This document shows positions 1-7,622 of a stretch of 64,000 nt of DNA, in pieces (within the stretch, counting starts at the first letter, position 1; every line of letters begins with the position of its first letter). Position numbers and translations under genes: made by a program. The notes beneath the pieces were generated by a model. It was not told the DNA's origin, made no database searches, and saw nothing but the letters and a program-made list of their open reading frames with translations. The DNA is from an uncultured Vicinamibacterales bacterium (GTDB lineage Bacteria > Acidobacteriota > Vicinamibacteria > Vicinamibacterales > UBA8438), in contig OY282382.1 of NCBI GenBank assembly GCA_958295905.1, positions 1,636,001 through 1,700,000 of the forward strand, written 5' to 3'.

Positions 1-109
1 TAATTCGGGATTGGTTGCCGGGTCGCGGCGGAAGACGTTGCAGCTTGCCGGAGAGGCCGAATCGGCCAGGTACCATACCGTACCTTGTCTCCGCGTATTG
101 GGCCGCGGC

Positions 110-281
110 AGGACCATCCCCCACGCTCCGCCACCGCCGTGCGCAGGCGGAATCGTGGCGGGTCCTGGGACTCCGGACGTGCGGAATCGTGGGTTCCCGC
201 GGCGCCGGCCGGTCGGCAAGACGGTGGCGCCCCCTCGAATCGGGGGCGAACCGTCACGCGCAGTCAGCGTGGGATGCCCCT
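110..281 (+). repeat. Family A inverted-repeat element, copy 1
   Basis: This is the first of eight copies of a dispersed element whose ends are inverted repeats, CATCCCACGCT on the left and AGCGTGGGATG on the right (here the left end has two extra C). The interior carries the shared blocks CCGGTCGGCAAGACGGTGG and CCTCGAATCGGGGGCG. It lies upstream of the isomerase gene. No protein is encoded, so it is most simply a non-autonomous (MITE-like) element. Confidence 0.8.
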
Positions 282-367
282 GGGGCCGCGGGCATCGACG
301 CCGCGCGCGATCGGTTCACGGATGCCGGCGCCTCCGCGCCCGGCGCTGGTTCGAGGTCCGAAGAGAC

Positions 368-913
368 GTGCGCGATTCCGACCCGCTTTTGATTGCCGTT
401 GACGAGCGCGACCGGGAAACGGGTGTCGTCAGGAAGATGACGGCTCATCGGAGGGGGATCCTGCACCGCGCGTTCTCAATCTTCGTCTTCGATGAGGCCG
501 GCCGGCTGCTGTTGCAGAGGCGCGCGGGCGGCAAGTACCACTCGGGCGGTCTCTGGTCCAACACCTGCTGCAGCCACCCGCGGGCCGGAGAATCTCTGAT
601 CGAGGCCGCCCACCGCCGGCTGCGCGAGGAAATGGGTTTCAACTGTCCGCTCCGGGCCGTGTTCGGCTTCGTCTACCGCGCGACATTGGACAGCGGGCTC
701 GTGGAGCACGAGTTCGATCACGTTGTCGTTGGACGGTTCCAGGGGGTTCCCGCCCCCGACGCGCGCGAGGTGGGCGGGTGGAAGTGGGAGCGCGTGCCGG
801 CGATCCAATCACAGCTTGCCGACGACCCGCGGGCGTTCACCGCGTGGTTCAAGCCGGCGCTCGACGGACTTCTGGCCCGCGGTCTTCCGCCGCGGGCGCA
901 CCCAAGACGATGA
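368..913 (+). CDS. idi: Isopentenyl-diphosphate delta-isomerase, type 1
   Basis: This 181-residue protein is predicted to interconvert isopentenyl and dimethylallyl diphosphate in the cytoplasm, supplying isoprenoid synthesis. It shows the Nudix-fold signatures of type 1 enzymes: the AHR.G.LHRAFS.F.F opening, a TCCSHP block whose first cysteine is residue 67 (the catalytic Cys of the family), and a Nudix-like RRLREEMG helix, then WKWE. Length matches the family (about 180). The frame is open far upstream, but the GTG at 368 places the conserved start VRDSDPLLIAVDE at the N-terminus, whereas upstream residues are Arg/Pro-rich and cross the family A repeat. The next gene is a prenyl-diphosphate condensing synthase, so the two probably serve one triterpene or carotenoid route. 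Start choice is less certain than identity. Confidence 0.88.
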   Translation: MRDSDPLLIAVDERDRETGVVRKMTAHRRGILHRAFSIFVFDEAGRLLLQRRAGGKYHSGGLWSNTCCSHPRAGESLIEAAHRRLREEMGFNCPLRAVFGFVYRATLDSGLVEHEFDHVVVGRFQGVPAPDAREVGGWKWERVPAIQSQLADDPRAFTAWFKPALDGLLARGLPPRAHPRR

Positions 914-1067
914 ACATCGCGCGTCGCCCCCGGGAACTATCGGGCGCGTCCGTCGGGTCCGATAAGCGGGATGTGCGTTCGTGCGACGGGTGGCGGCTCG
1001 GCCTTCGCGCGGTCTGACCACCGACCGGGGGAGCCGCCCGCGGAAGGCGCCGGCGACCGAGGGCCCT

Positions 1068-2132
1068 GTGGAGAGACAGGCGGACCGCGACCTCGCTTAT
1101 CAGACGGAAGTCCTCCGAGGGGTGTCGCGCACGTTCGCCCTGACGATTCCGCAGCTTCCCGACGCGCTGCGCGACGTTGTCGGCAACGCGTACCTGCTGT
1201 GCCGGATCACCGACAGCATCGAGGACGAGCCGCGGCTGACTCCGCCGCAGAAACGTCGGTTCGCGAGGCGTTTCGTCGATGTGGTCGAGGGCCGGGAGGA
1301 TGCGCGCGACTTCGGGCGCGAGCTCGGCGCATTGCTGTCGTCGTCCACCACCGCCAGCGAGCAGGATCTCGTTGTCAACACCCCGACCGTCATTCGCATC
1401 ACCAGGGGCTTTCGCGACAGCCAGGGGCGCGCCCTCGCCCGCTGTGTCCGCATCATGGCGGAGGGCATGTCGGAGTTTCAGCAGCTCGACACCTCCGGGG
1501 GGCTGCGGGACCGGCGGGCGCTGGATCGGTACTGTTACGTGGTCGCAGGCGTGGTCGGCGAGATGCTGACCGAGCTTTTCTGCGACTACTCGAGCGAGAT
1601 CGGGGAACGGCGCGACGAACTCCTCCCGCTGGCGGTCTCATTCGGACAGGGCCTTCAGATGACGAACATTCTGAAGGACGTCTGGGAGGATCTGCGCCGC
1701 GGGGCGTGCTGGTTGCCGCGCGACGTCTTCCTGAGAGCGGGCTTCGACCTGCGGGCGCTGCCGGCGGGACGGGACGACCCCGCGTTTGGCCGAGGAGTGG
1801 TCGAGCTCGTGGGGATCGCCCGCGCGCATCTGGTGGATGCGTTGCGGTTCATTCAGCTCATTCCGGCGCGCGAGACCGGCATCCGCCGCCACTGCGTTTG
1901 GGCCCTCGGCATGGCGGTGCTGACGCTGCGGCGCATTCACGCGACACCGAATTTCAGGAGCGGGCAGGAGGTGAAGATCCCGCGGAGCAGCGTCCGCGCC
2001 GTCACCACGTTGGGGAGTCTCGCCGCGGGATGGAATTCGGCCCTCGGCCTGCTGTTCGACGCTCTGGCCCGCGGCCTCCCGGTTCCGCGCGAAGAAATGC
2101 CGCGTAGACAGACTTGCGGAACGGACGCGTGA
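1068..2132 (+). CDS. Squalene/phytoene synthase family protein
   Basis: The 354-residue protein is a head-to-head prenyl synthase joining two farnesyl (or geranylgeranyl) diphosphates. Visible signatures are SRTFALTIPQLP, the first aspartate-rich motif in ITDSIEDEP, the GEMLTELFCDY helix and the second aspartate-rich motif NILKDVWED. The sequence resembles squalene synthase more than bacterial phytoene synthase, but the product cannot be settled from sequence. I chose the GTG at 1068, preceded by GAGGG four bases away, because the 29 residues encoded from the GTG at 981 are low-complexity Arg/Pro. It follows the isomerase gene by about 150 bp in the same direction, consistent with a common isoprenoid role. 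No catalytic residue appears lost. Confidence 0.82.
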   Translation: MERQADRDLAYQTEVLRGVSRTFALTIPQLPDALRDVVGNAYLLCRITDSIEDEPRLTPPQKRRFARRFVDVVEGREDARDFGRELGALLSSSTTASEQDLVVNTPTVIRITRGFRDSQGRALARCVRIMAEGMSEFQQLDTSGGLRDRRALDRYCYVVAGVVGEMLTELFCDYSSEIGERRDELLPLAVSFGQGLQMTNILKDVWEDLRRGACWLPRDVFLRAGFDLRALPAGRDDPAFGRGVVELVGIARAHLVDALRFIQLIPARETGIRRHCVWALGMAVLTLRRIHATPNFRSGQEVKIPRSSVRAVTTLGSLAAGWNSALGLLFDALARGLPVPREEMPRRQTCGTDA

Positions 2133-2257
2133 CCGCGGCGCGCCGGTGCGTGGCGACGAAGCGCGGGTGTCATCCCGGCCGGGAGCGGCCATGGTGAACA
2201 GGCGCCCGCAGTTCGAGGATTTCGCGGGGACCATGCCCCCGTCACCGCAGCGGCCCG

Positions 2258-2420
2258 TGGTGAAGTCCCGCGTCGCACCGGGAGCGGCGGGGGCGCCTGC
2301 GGGCTGAAGAGCGCCCGCCGGCCAAGAACGCCCGTGCCTGACCAAGCGTGAGGAGGGCGCATACCGGGCGTAGGGGTAACCGTCGAACAACGCCGTCAGG
2401 CGGGATGCATCGCCGTTCGA
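2258..2420 (+). repeat. Family D repeat, copy 1
   Basis: This stretch and 8419-8590 are diverged copies of one element. They share the head CCCGTGGTGAA, the blocks GCGGGCTGAAGAGCGCCCG and CCCGTGCCTGACCAAGCGTG, and the tail CAGGCGGGATGCATCGCCG. The region 2133-2687 holds no convincing gene and is made of this repeat followed directly by a family A copy. Confidence 0.75.
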
Positions 2421-2422
2421 AC

Positions 2423-2593
2423 AGGACCATCCTACGCTCCGCCACCGCTGTGCGCAGGCAGCATCGTGGCGGGTCCCGGGGCTCGGGACGGGCGGGATCG
2501 TGGGGTCTCACGCGGCGCCGGGCGGTCGGCAAGACGGTGGCGACCCCTCGAATCGGGGGCGGGCCGTCACGCGCAGTTAGCGCGGGATGCTCT
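2423..2593 (+). repeat. Family A inverted-repeat element, copy 2
   Basis: This copy runs from AGGACCATCCTACGCT to AGCGCGGGATGCTCT. Each terminal repeat carries one substitution relative to consensus, so it is an older copy. It abuts family D copy 1 and ends about 80 bp before the promoter of the membrane protein gene at 2688. Confidence 0.8.
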
Positions 2594-2675
2594 GCCGCTC
2601 GACTGCAGCGGGGATTCTCGGCGCGGGCTGGCAGCGCCTCCGCGATCGGCTCCTGCACGTGACAGGTCGCCGCGG

Positions 2676-2681
2676 TAGCAT
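2676..2681 (+). promoter_or_regulatory. Candidate -10 hexamer TAGCAT, leaderless start at 2688
   Basis: TAGCAT lies exactly six bases before the ATG at 2688, so transcription would start on the first base of the start codon. No Shine-Dalgarno sequence is present. The same geometry recurs before 6269, 12848, 20551 and 45317. No good -35 box is seen. Confidence 0.45.
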
Positions 2682-2687
2682 GTCCAC

Positions 2688-3212
2688 ATGCGTGATCTGG
2701 TTGCCGGCGTCGTCGCCCTCGGCCTCTTTCTGTTCGCGTTGGGGCTGATTTCGACCCTGCGCTTTCATCGCCGGGCCCGCGAGCGGGAGCGCCGTACGCT
2801 GATCGCTGCCGGCCGCCGGGTGCTGGCGGAGATTCCGACCCCCGACGGCCTGGCCCTTTTCGTGACCGACGACACCTGCTTCTACTGGAACGGCCGGCCC
2901 ATCGCGAAAAAGACCGTCCGACGGGTCCGAATCCTGATCAACGGGGTGCCGCTCGCCACGCATGCCGCACCGGGACACGCGCCGGACGGCCGCGGAGACG
3001 TCGATCCGGCTGCCGCCGGGTACCCGCAGGGGATCGTCCACGACCGCTGGGACGTCCTGATCGGAACCGACGCCGGCGAGGTCCTGGTCCAGTGCGGGAG
3101 CATCCGGGAACGCGTTTCCCAGGAGTTGGCGCGCGCGGTCTTCGAAGCGGTCAAGGCAGAGATGGAAAAGCGGGACGCCGGCGCCGGAAACGCCGCCATC
3201 CCCGCTCGCTGA
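2688..3212 (+). CDS. Single-pass membrane protein of unknown function
   Basis: I do not recognise this 174-residue protein. It opens with a strongly hydrophobic segment (about residues 4-23) ending in HRRARERERR, typical of a signal anchor with a positive cytoplasmic stop, followed by a soluble domain of about 145 residues. That domain has GRRVLAEIPTPDGLALF and VTDDTCFYWNGR near its start, and an amphipathic region near the C-terminus. It has no cysteine pairs or catalytic motif. The gene stands alone between repeat elements, with a candidate leaderless promoter directly before the ATG. The following gene on the other strand is the YgfZ-like protein, so it is not in an operon. Confidence 0.65.
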   Translation: MRDLVAGVVALGLFLFALGLISTLRFHRRARERERRTLIAAGRRVLAEIPTPDGLALFVTDDTCFYWNGRPIAKKTVRRVRILINGVPLATHAAPGHAPDGRGDVDPAAAGYPQGIVHDRWDVLIGTDAGEVLVQCGSIRERVSQELARAVFEAVKAEMEKRDAGAGNAAIPAR

Positions 3213-3284
3213 TCCACGAGAAGAGCGGTCCCCGAAACCGTCGAGCCGTCCGGCCGCGCCCAGGCCGCCGGTCCCGGGTGTGCG

Positions 3285-3461
3285 TTGACAGCCCGTGGCG
3301 AAACGCCGCGGCGCGCCGGAAACTGGCCGGTGGCGGCGCGGAAACGGCTCGGATCGGCCGGAATTCGGCGATTTGAACCGCCGGACGACACGTTCTTGCT
3401 TGGGCCGAGTACGGCCCCCGGCCGGATGCAGCGCAACTTCCGCCACGGGACGGTTGACGCG
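3285..3461 (+). repeat. Family E repeat, copy 1
   Basis: This element begins ACAGCCCGTGGCGAAAC, continues through GCGGAAACGGCTCGGATCGG and GGGCCGAGTACGGCCCC, and ends near GCAGCGCAACTTCCGCCAC. It is closely matched by 62325-62478 and partly by the reverse-strand copy at 45018-45127. A box C repeat follows within a few bases. Confidence 0.78.
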
Positions 3462-3472
3462 TCGAATGCGGT

Positions 3473-3526
3473 CCTGGAGGGTTGGTTGGGCGGCAATCGG
3501 AGCCGCCGGCGACGATTTCCGGGCTG
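3473..3526 (+). repeat. Box C repeat
   Basis: The unit reads CCTGGAGGGTTGGTTGGGCG, then CAATCGGAGCCG and GACGATTTCCGGGCT, about 53 bp. Eight full or partial copies occur in the window, often touching family B elements. This copy abuts the 3' end of the YgfZ-like gene. Confidence 0.78.
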
Positions 3527-3530
3527 GTCC

Positions 3531-4592
3531 TCAGCCGTCGCTGGTCGCCGCCGGCAACGGGAGGAACGGCCGCGCGGTGACCACGGCGGAGAGGCGCCGG
3601 CCGCCGTGCGCCGCGGCGAGAGCCGTTCCCGGCGCGGCCAGCTCGCGCTTGACGTACCCCAGGGCGATCGGCCGGCCGAGGGCGGGCGACCGCCGCGCCG
3701 TGGTCACTGTGCCGACCGGGTCCGCATCCGGCCCGTCCGCACGATGCAGGGCCGCGCCGGCGTCCGGCGCGGGGTCGCCGGCGCCGAGAAGCAGGCCGAC
3801 GAGGCGCTTGGCGACCCGACCCCGTCCCCGGTGGAGAATGCGGATGACGACCTCCTGGCCGACGTAGCAGCCCTTGGTCTGGTTGATGGCGCGGGACTCG
3901 ATGCCCGCCTCGAGGGGAATGGTGTTCTGGTCCATGTCGGCGGGGAACGCCGGCCGGCCCGCCTCCAGCCGCAGCGTCACGAAGGTCCCCGGATCGAGCT
4001 CCACGGCGCCGGCGCCGGCGAGCGCACCGGTCAGGGAACGGGCAACGGCGGCGTCGGCATACAGCAGGAAACCGACCTCCCCGATCTCGTTGCTGCGCAC
4101 CACCACCACCGGGACGCCGCCGAACCGGCCGGACCACTGGCGGTACTCCGGATGCCGGCCCAGCGCATCCGCCCCGAGCGGGGCCTCATCGTTCCCGACC
4201 GGTCGGATCAGCTCGGCCACGATGCGGGCCGCGTCGGGGCCGTGCGCGGCGAGGGCGGTCCAAGCCGCGGTCCGGTCTTCCACCGTCACCTCTTCGGTGA
4301 ACACGAACTCCTGGAACCGGTCGACCAGCATCGCCGTCACGCCGGCGTCGACGTCGAGCAGCAGCTCGCGGCCGAGATTGACGACCGCCATGTCGGCCAG
4401 CATCCGCCCCTGGGGGGTCAGATAGGCGGCGTAGCACCCCTCCCCGGGTTCGAGCGCCGCGATGTCGTTGGTCAGCAGTCCTTGCAGGTAGGAGGCCCGG
4501 TCGGCCCCCGTCAGCACGATCCGGCCCCGCGCCGAGAGGTCGATGAAGGCGGCCCCGCGCCGGGCGGCGTCATGGCGTTCGAGGTTCGTCAT
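3531..4592 (-). CDS. ygfZ: YgfZ-like folate-binding aminomethyltransferase-fold protein
   Basis: The 353-residue protein belongs to the GcvT-like YgfZ family, cytoplasmic folate-dependent factors that support assembly or repair of iron-sulfur enzymes. The diagnostic signature is clear: KGCYVGQEVVIR with the conserved cysteine at residue 242. The N-terminal DLSARGRIVLTGADRASYLQ and LLTNDI segments match the GcvT fold, while residues specific to glycine-cleavage T-protein are not evident. The ATG at 4592 is chosen because MTNLERHDAARR leads straight into the conserved fold. An open frame continues upstream, but there it is antisense to the divergent hydrolase gene. The gene is divergent from that hydrolase with about 20 bp between starts. 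Confidence 0.85.
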   Translation of the reverse strand: MTNLERHDAARRGAAFIDLSARGRIVLTGADRASYLQGLLTNDIAALEPGEGCYAAYLTPQGRMLADMAVVNLGRELLLDVDAGVTAMLVDRFQEFVFTEEVTVEDRTAAWTALAAHGPDAARIVAELIRPVGNDEAPLGADALGRHPEYRQWSGRFGGVPVVVVRSNEIGEVGFLLYADAAVARSLTGALAGAGAVELDPGTFVTLRLEAGRPAFPADMDQNTIPLEAGIESRAINQTKGCYVGQEVVIRILHRGRGRVAKRLVGLLLGAGDPAPDAGAALHRADGPDADPVGTVTTARRSPALGRPIALGYVKRELAAPGTALAAAHGGRRLSAVVTARPFLPLPAATSDG

Positions 4593-4613
4593 CGCGATTC
4601 GGTATGGAATGGT

Positions 4614-6299
4614 ATGCTCATGGCGATGGGCATCGGCCGGTATTCTACCCTCGCGGCCATCGTGAGCCTGTTGCCGGCGGTGGCGCAGGCGCAGACCGGG
4701 CTGGAGATGGCGCCCGGACAGGCGACCTTCAACGTCTTCGTGGGCTCGACCCCGGTCGGGTTCCAGCAGACCGATGTGCGCCCGAGCGCGGCCGGCTGGA
4801 CCATCCAGTCGCGCGGCGACCTGCCGCCGCCGCTCGACATCCGGAATCAGTCTTTCCTGGTCGAGTACGACAGCCGCCTGCGCCCGGTGTCGCTGCGGGT
4901 CTCCGGCGTCCTCCGGAGCCTTCCGTTCTCGCTCGTCACCACGTTCGCGGCCGGCGCCGCGGCCTCGGAGATGGAGGAGAACGGGCAGCGCTCCGTGTTC
5001 GATACCGCTCCGCCCGCCGACGCCGTCGTCCTCCTCAACTACTTCTTCGGGGGCTACGAGGCGCTGGCGCGGCGGCTGGCGGCCTCCCGCCCCGGCGACG
5101 ACATCCCCGTTTACGTGGCGCCGCACACCATCACGCGGGCTCACGTGGAGCGGGTGCGGCGGCAGCAGATGGAAACCCGCGCCGCGGTCGTCATCGATGC
5201 GCGGGTGTACGGCATCTCGTTTCAGAACCCCGACGGGGCGGTGGCGGCAGAGGTGTGGGTCGACGCCCGCCACCGGCTGCTGCGGGTCACCATCCCGCAA
5301 GTGGCCGTCGATGTCGTGCGCGAAGACATCGCCGCCGTCGGCACCCGGGTTCGCGCTCTCACCCACGCGGGAGACGAGGCGGTCAACGTCCGGTCGGCCG
5401 GCTTCGGGCTCGCCGCGACGGTTACTGTCCCCGTGGACCGCCCGCGGCCGGCGGAGGGCTGGCCGGCGGTGCTGCTGGTCTCGGGGCCGGGCGCTCCCGA
5501 CCGCGACGGCACCTTCTCCGGCGTGCCGGTGCTCGGGCAGTTGGCCCTGGCGCTCGCCGACGCGGGGTTCCTGGTGGCGCGGTACGACCGGCGGGGAATC
5601 GGGCAGAGCGGCGGCCGTCCGGAATCGGCCGGCGTCGAGGAGTACGCCGATGACGCCCGCACGATGGTGCGGTATCTGGACGATCGGGACGACGTGGACG
5701 GAGACCGCATCTCGCTGGTCGGGCACGCGGAGGGCGGATGGTCGACGATGCTCGCCGCCGCCCGGGAACGGCGGGCCGACAACCTGGTGCTGATCGGGGT
5801 ACCGGGCACGAGCGGTTCCGAGCTCGTCCTCGAACAGCAGGCCGCCATCCTGGATCGGTTGAATGCGTCGGACCGGGAACGAACCGACAAGATGCGCCTG
5901 CAGCGGCGGATTGTCGCCGCGGTCCGGGACGAGGGGGCCTGGACCGACGTCCCGGACGCCATGCGCGGGCAGGCGGACACGATGTGGTTCCGCAGCTTCC
6001 TCGAGTTCGATGTGGCCGGCGCCCTGCGCAGGACGCGGCAGCCGCTGCTGATCCTTCACGGGGCCCGCGATCGACACGTCGGCGTGCAGCATGCGGACCG
6101 GCTCGTCGAGCACGCGCGCCGCCGCCGCCGCGGTGCCCCGCCGGCCGAGCAGATCACCCTCGAGGGCCTGGACCACCGGCTGCTCGCGGCCGGACCGGAC
6201 GAAACCACGGCGGACTCCGGTTCGCAGGTGCGGTCGATCAGTCGATCCGCCGTCGATAGGTTGACCACATGGCTGAACCAGACACGCAACAATCGCTGA
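4614..6299 (+). CDS. Secreted alpha/beta-hydrolase-fold protein lacking the nucleophile
   Basis: This 561-residue protein has a signal peptide (MGIGRYSTLAAIVSLLPAVA, cleavage near AQAQ), a beta-rich N-terminal domain of about 250 residues, and a C-terminal alpha/beta-hydrolase domain resembling the dienelactone-hydrolase or BAAT-like group. The oxyanion region is LLVSGPGAPDRDG and the acid and base are D486 (HGARDRH) and H521 (GLDHRL). The nucleophile elbow reads GHAEGG, with alanine at residue 372 where relatives have serine, so the canonical triad is incomplete. Several ATGs (4614, 4620, 4626) could start the protein; I took the first. Its 3' end overlaps the FHA gene by 31 bp. It may be a pseudoenzyme or use another residue. 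Confidence 0.8.
   Translation: MLMAMGIGRYSTLAAIVSLLPAVAQAQTGLEMAPGQATFNVFVGSTPVGFQQTDVRPSAAGWTIQSRGDLPPPLDIRNQSFLVEYDSRLRPVSLRVSGVLRSLPFSLVTTFAAGAAASEMEENGQRSVFDTAPPADAVVLLNYFFGGYEALARRLAASRPGDDIPVYVAPHTITRAHVERVRRQQMETRAAVVIDARVYGISFQNPDGAVAAEVWVDARHRLLRVTIPQVAVDVVREDIAAVGTRVRALTHAGDEAVNVRSAGFGLAATVTVPVDRPRPAEGWPAVLLVSGPGAPDRDGTFSGVPVLGQLALALADAGFLVARYDRRGIGQSGGRPESAGVEEYADDARTMVRYLDDRDDVDGDRISLVGHAEGGWSTMLAAARERRADNLVLIGVPGTSGSELVLEQQAAILDRLNASDRERTDKMRLQRRIVAAVRDEGAWTDVPDAMRGQADTMWFRSFLEFDVAGALRRTRQPLLILHGARDRHVGVQHADRLVEHARRRRRGAPPAEQITLEGLDHRLLAAGPDETTADSGSQVRSISRSAVDRLTTWLNQTRNNR
6257..6262 (+). promoter_or_regulatory. Candidate -10 hexamer TAGGTT before the FHA gene
   Basis: TAGGTT lies six bases before the ATG at 6269, inside the 3' end of the hydrolase gene, giving the same leaderless geometry as at 2688, 12848, 20551 and 45317. 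The match to TATAAT is weak. Confidence 0.3.
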
Positions 6300-6649
6300 A
6301 ACCGTTCGAGTCGCACCGTTCCACGTGGATTCTGCAGGCGGCGGGCGACGCCGAGGGCGGGCCCTACCGCTTTCGCGTCGGTTCGGAGCGGGCGCGGACC
6401 CTCGGCCGCTCCACGAATGCCGACTTCGTGCTGGACGCCGCGCTGGTCTCGCGCTTCCACTGCTCGTTTTCCGTCACCGACGGGGAGCTGACGGTCGAGA
6501 ATCTGAGCCGCTCGAACGGCACGTTCGTGAACGGTCGCCGCGTCGAGCGCGCGGTGCTGAAGGCGGGCGACCGGTTGCGGGCGGGCCGCATCGAGCTCGT
6601 CGTCTCGACCGGCGATCCGACTGACGGCGACGCCCCGCCGGCAGAGTAG
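6269..6649 (+). CDS. FHA domain protein
   Basis: The 126-residue protein is essentially one forkhead-associated domain, which binds phosphothreonine peptides in the cytoplasm. The typical order is visible: TLGRSTNADFVL, LVSRFHCSF, then LSRSNGTFVNGRRV and LKAGDRLRAGRIEL. The conserved GR, S..H and N residues are all present, so binding competence is likely. There is no kinase, phosphatase or secretion gene adjacent to identify its partner. The start overlaps the preceding hydrolase gene by 31 bp. A candidate -10 hexamer precedes it, so it may have its own promoter. Confidence 0.88.
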   Translation: MAEPDTQQSLKPFESHRSTWILQAAGDAEGGPYRFRVGSERARTLGRSTNADFVLDAALVSRFHCSFSVTDGELTVENLSRSNGTFVNGRRVERAVLKAGDRLRAGRIELVVSTGDPTDGDAPPAE

Positions 6650-6666
6650 CCGCCGGCGGGTTTCCT
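6634..6666. terminator. Hairpin between convergent genes
   Basis: CCCGCCGGC (6634-6642) pairs perfectly with GCCGGCGGG (6652-6660) across a nine-base loop, and TTTCCT follows. It spans the stop codons of the convergent FHA and SDR genes. The T-tract is short, so its efficiency as an intrinsic terminator is uncertain. Confidence 0.5.
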
Positions 6667-7402
6667 ACTTCCGCGGCGTGGACGGGCGCAACTCGACCCG
6701 GCTGGGAAGGCTGCGGGCCGGGTGGCGCAACAGATCGACGACGGCCCGGGCCACATCCGACGCCGCAAGCTTCCAGCCCGCGTCCGCGGACGGCCGGCCG
6801 CCGCCGAACTCGGTGTTCACCGAGCCCGGCAGCACGCAGCTCACCCGGATGCCGTCGCCGCGGACGTCCTGCATCAGCGACTCGGTCAACGCGTTCAGAC
6901 CCGCCTTCGACGTGCAGTACGCGACCCCGCCGGCGAAGGGATGCTTGCCGGCCAGACTGCTGATGTTGATGATCCAACCCCCGCCGCGGCGCGTCATCAC
7001 CGGTATCGCGGCGCGGCAGCAGTAGAACACGCCGGACAGGTTCGTCTCGATCGTCTCGACCCAGGCGTCGACTCCCAGCTCGCCCACCGGCGCGAAGCGG
7101 CCGATTCCGGCGTTGTTGATCAGGATGTCCACCGCGCCCAACTGCTCGACCGCCGCCGTCACCAAGCGCTGCGCTTCGTCATGGCGGCGGACGTCGGCGA
7201 CGACCGCCGCCACCCGTCCGGCCCCGGCCGCCTGTTCGATGCGCGCCCGCGCCCGGTCGAGGGCGGGGCCGGAACGTCCGCACACCAGCACGTCGCCGCC
7301 TTCCGCCCGCAACGCCATCGCCGTCGCCAGTCCGATGCCCCGGGAGCCCCCGGTCACGATGGCGGCGCGGCCGGCCAGGAACGCCGAGGAGGAGTCTGTC
7401 AT
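6665..7402 (-). CDS. Short-chain dehydrogenase/reductase
   Basis: This 245-residue classical SDR is a cytoplasmic NAD(P)-dependent oxidoreductase of unknown substrate. It has the cofactor motif TGGSRGIG, the structural NNAG, the catalytic serine in INISS and the YCTSK active-site Tyr/Lys, followed by the usual PGSVNTEF segment. Arginine in VCGRSG after the second strand suggests NADPH preference, which is inference. The ATG at 7402 is preceded by TAGAAT eight bases upstream, adjoining a box C repeat, so the promoter may be partly repeat-borne. It converges with the FHA gene across a hairpin. Confidence 0.88.
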   Translation of the reverse strand: MTDSSSAFLAGRAAIVTGGSRGIGLATAMALRAEGGDVLVCGRSGPALDRARARIEQAAGAGRVAAVVADVRRHDEAQRLVTAAVEQLGAVDILINNAGIGRFAPVGELGVDAWVETIETNLSGVFYCCRAAIPVMTRRGGGWIINISSLAGKHPFAGGVAYCTSKAGLNALTESLMQDVRGDGIRVSCVLPGSVNTEFGGGRPSADAGWKLAASDVARAVVDLLRHPARSLPSRVELRPSTPRK

Positions 7403-7415
7403 GGCGTGTGATTCT

Positions 7416-7467
7416 AGCCCGGAAATCGTCGCCTGCGGCTCCGATTGCCGCCCAACCAACCCTCCAG
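7416..7467 (-). repeat. Box C repeat, reverse copy
   Basis: This is the reverse complement of box C, running from AGCCCGGAAATCGTCGCC to CCAACCAACCCTCCAGG. It begins directly upstream of the SDR promoter region and is separated from a second reverse copy by a 20-bp TIR-like piece of family B (7478-7497). Confidence 0.75.
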
Positions 7468-7477
7468 GAATCCGCGC

Positions 7478-7497
7478 CGTTCTACGGCGCAGACTCC
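7478..7497 (-). repeat. Solo family B terminal repeat
   Basis: GTTCTACGGCGCAGACTCCC matches one end of the family B elements but has no partner end here. It separates two tandem reverse copies of box C. Confidence 0.55.
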
Positions 7498-7499
7498 CG

Positions 7500-7550
7500 G
7501 CCCGGAAATCGTCGCCTGCGGCTCCGATTGCCGCCCAATCAACCCTCCAG
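7500..7550 (-). repeat. Box C repeat, second reverse copy
   Basis: This is a second reverse-oriented box C (GCCCGGAAATCGTCGCC to CCAATCAACCCTCCAG), one base different from the first in the right half. Together with 7416-7467 it fills the gap between the SDR gene and the unknown gene ending at 7623. Confidence 0.72.
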
Positions 7551-7622
7551 TCGGCGCCTCCGGGGGGAGGCGGCGCCGCCGACGACGCGGAACGGGAGAA
7601 GAACGCGGAGAAGATACGGGCG

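Noticed and set aside
3531-6176. Very long open frame on the minus strand overlapping the hydrolase gene
   Set aside because: Codon positions follow the forward hydrolase gene with its signal peptide and conserved fold. Long antisense open frames are common at this GC content, as also seen opposite 24523-26478, 16938-19898 and 56544-58982.
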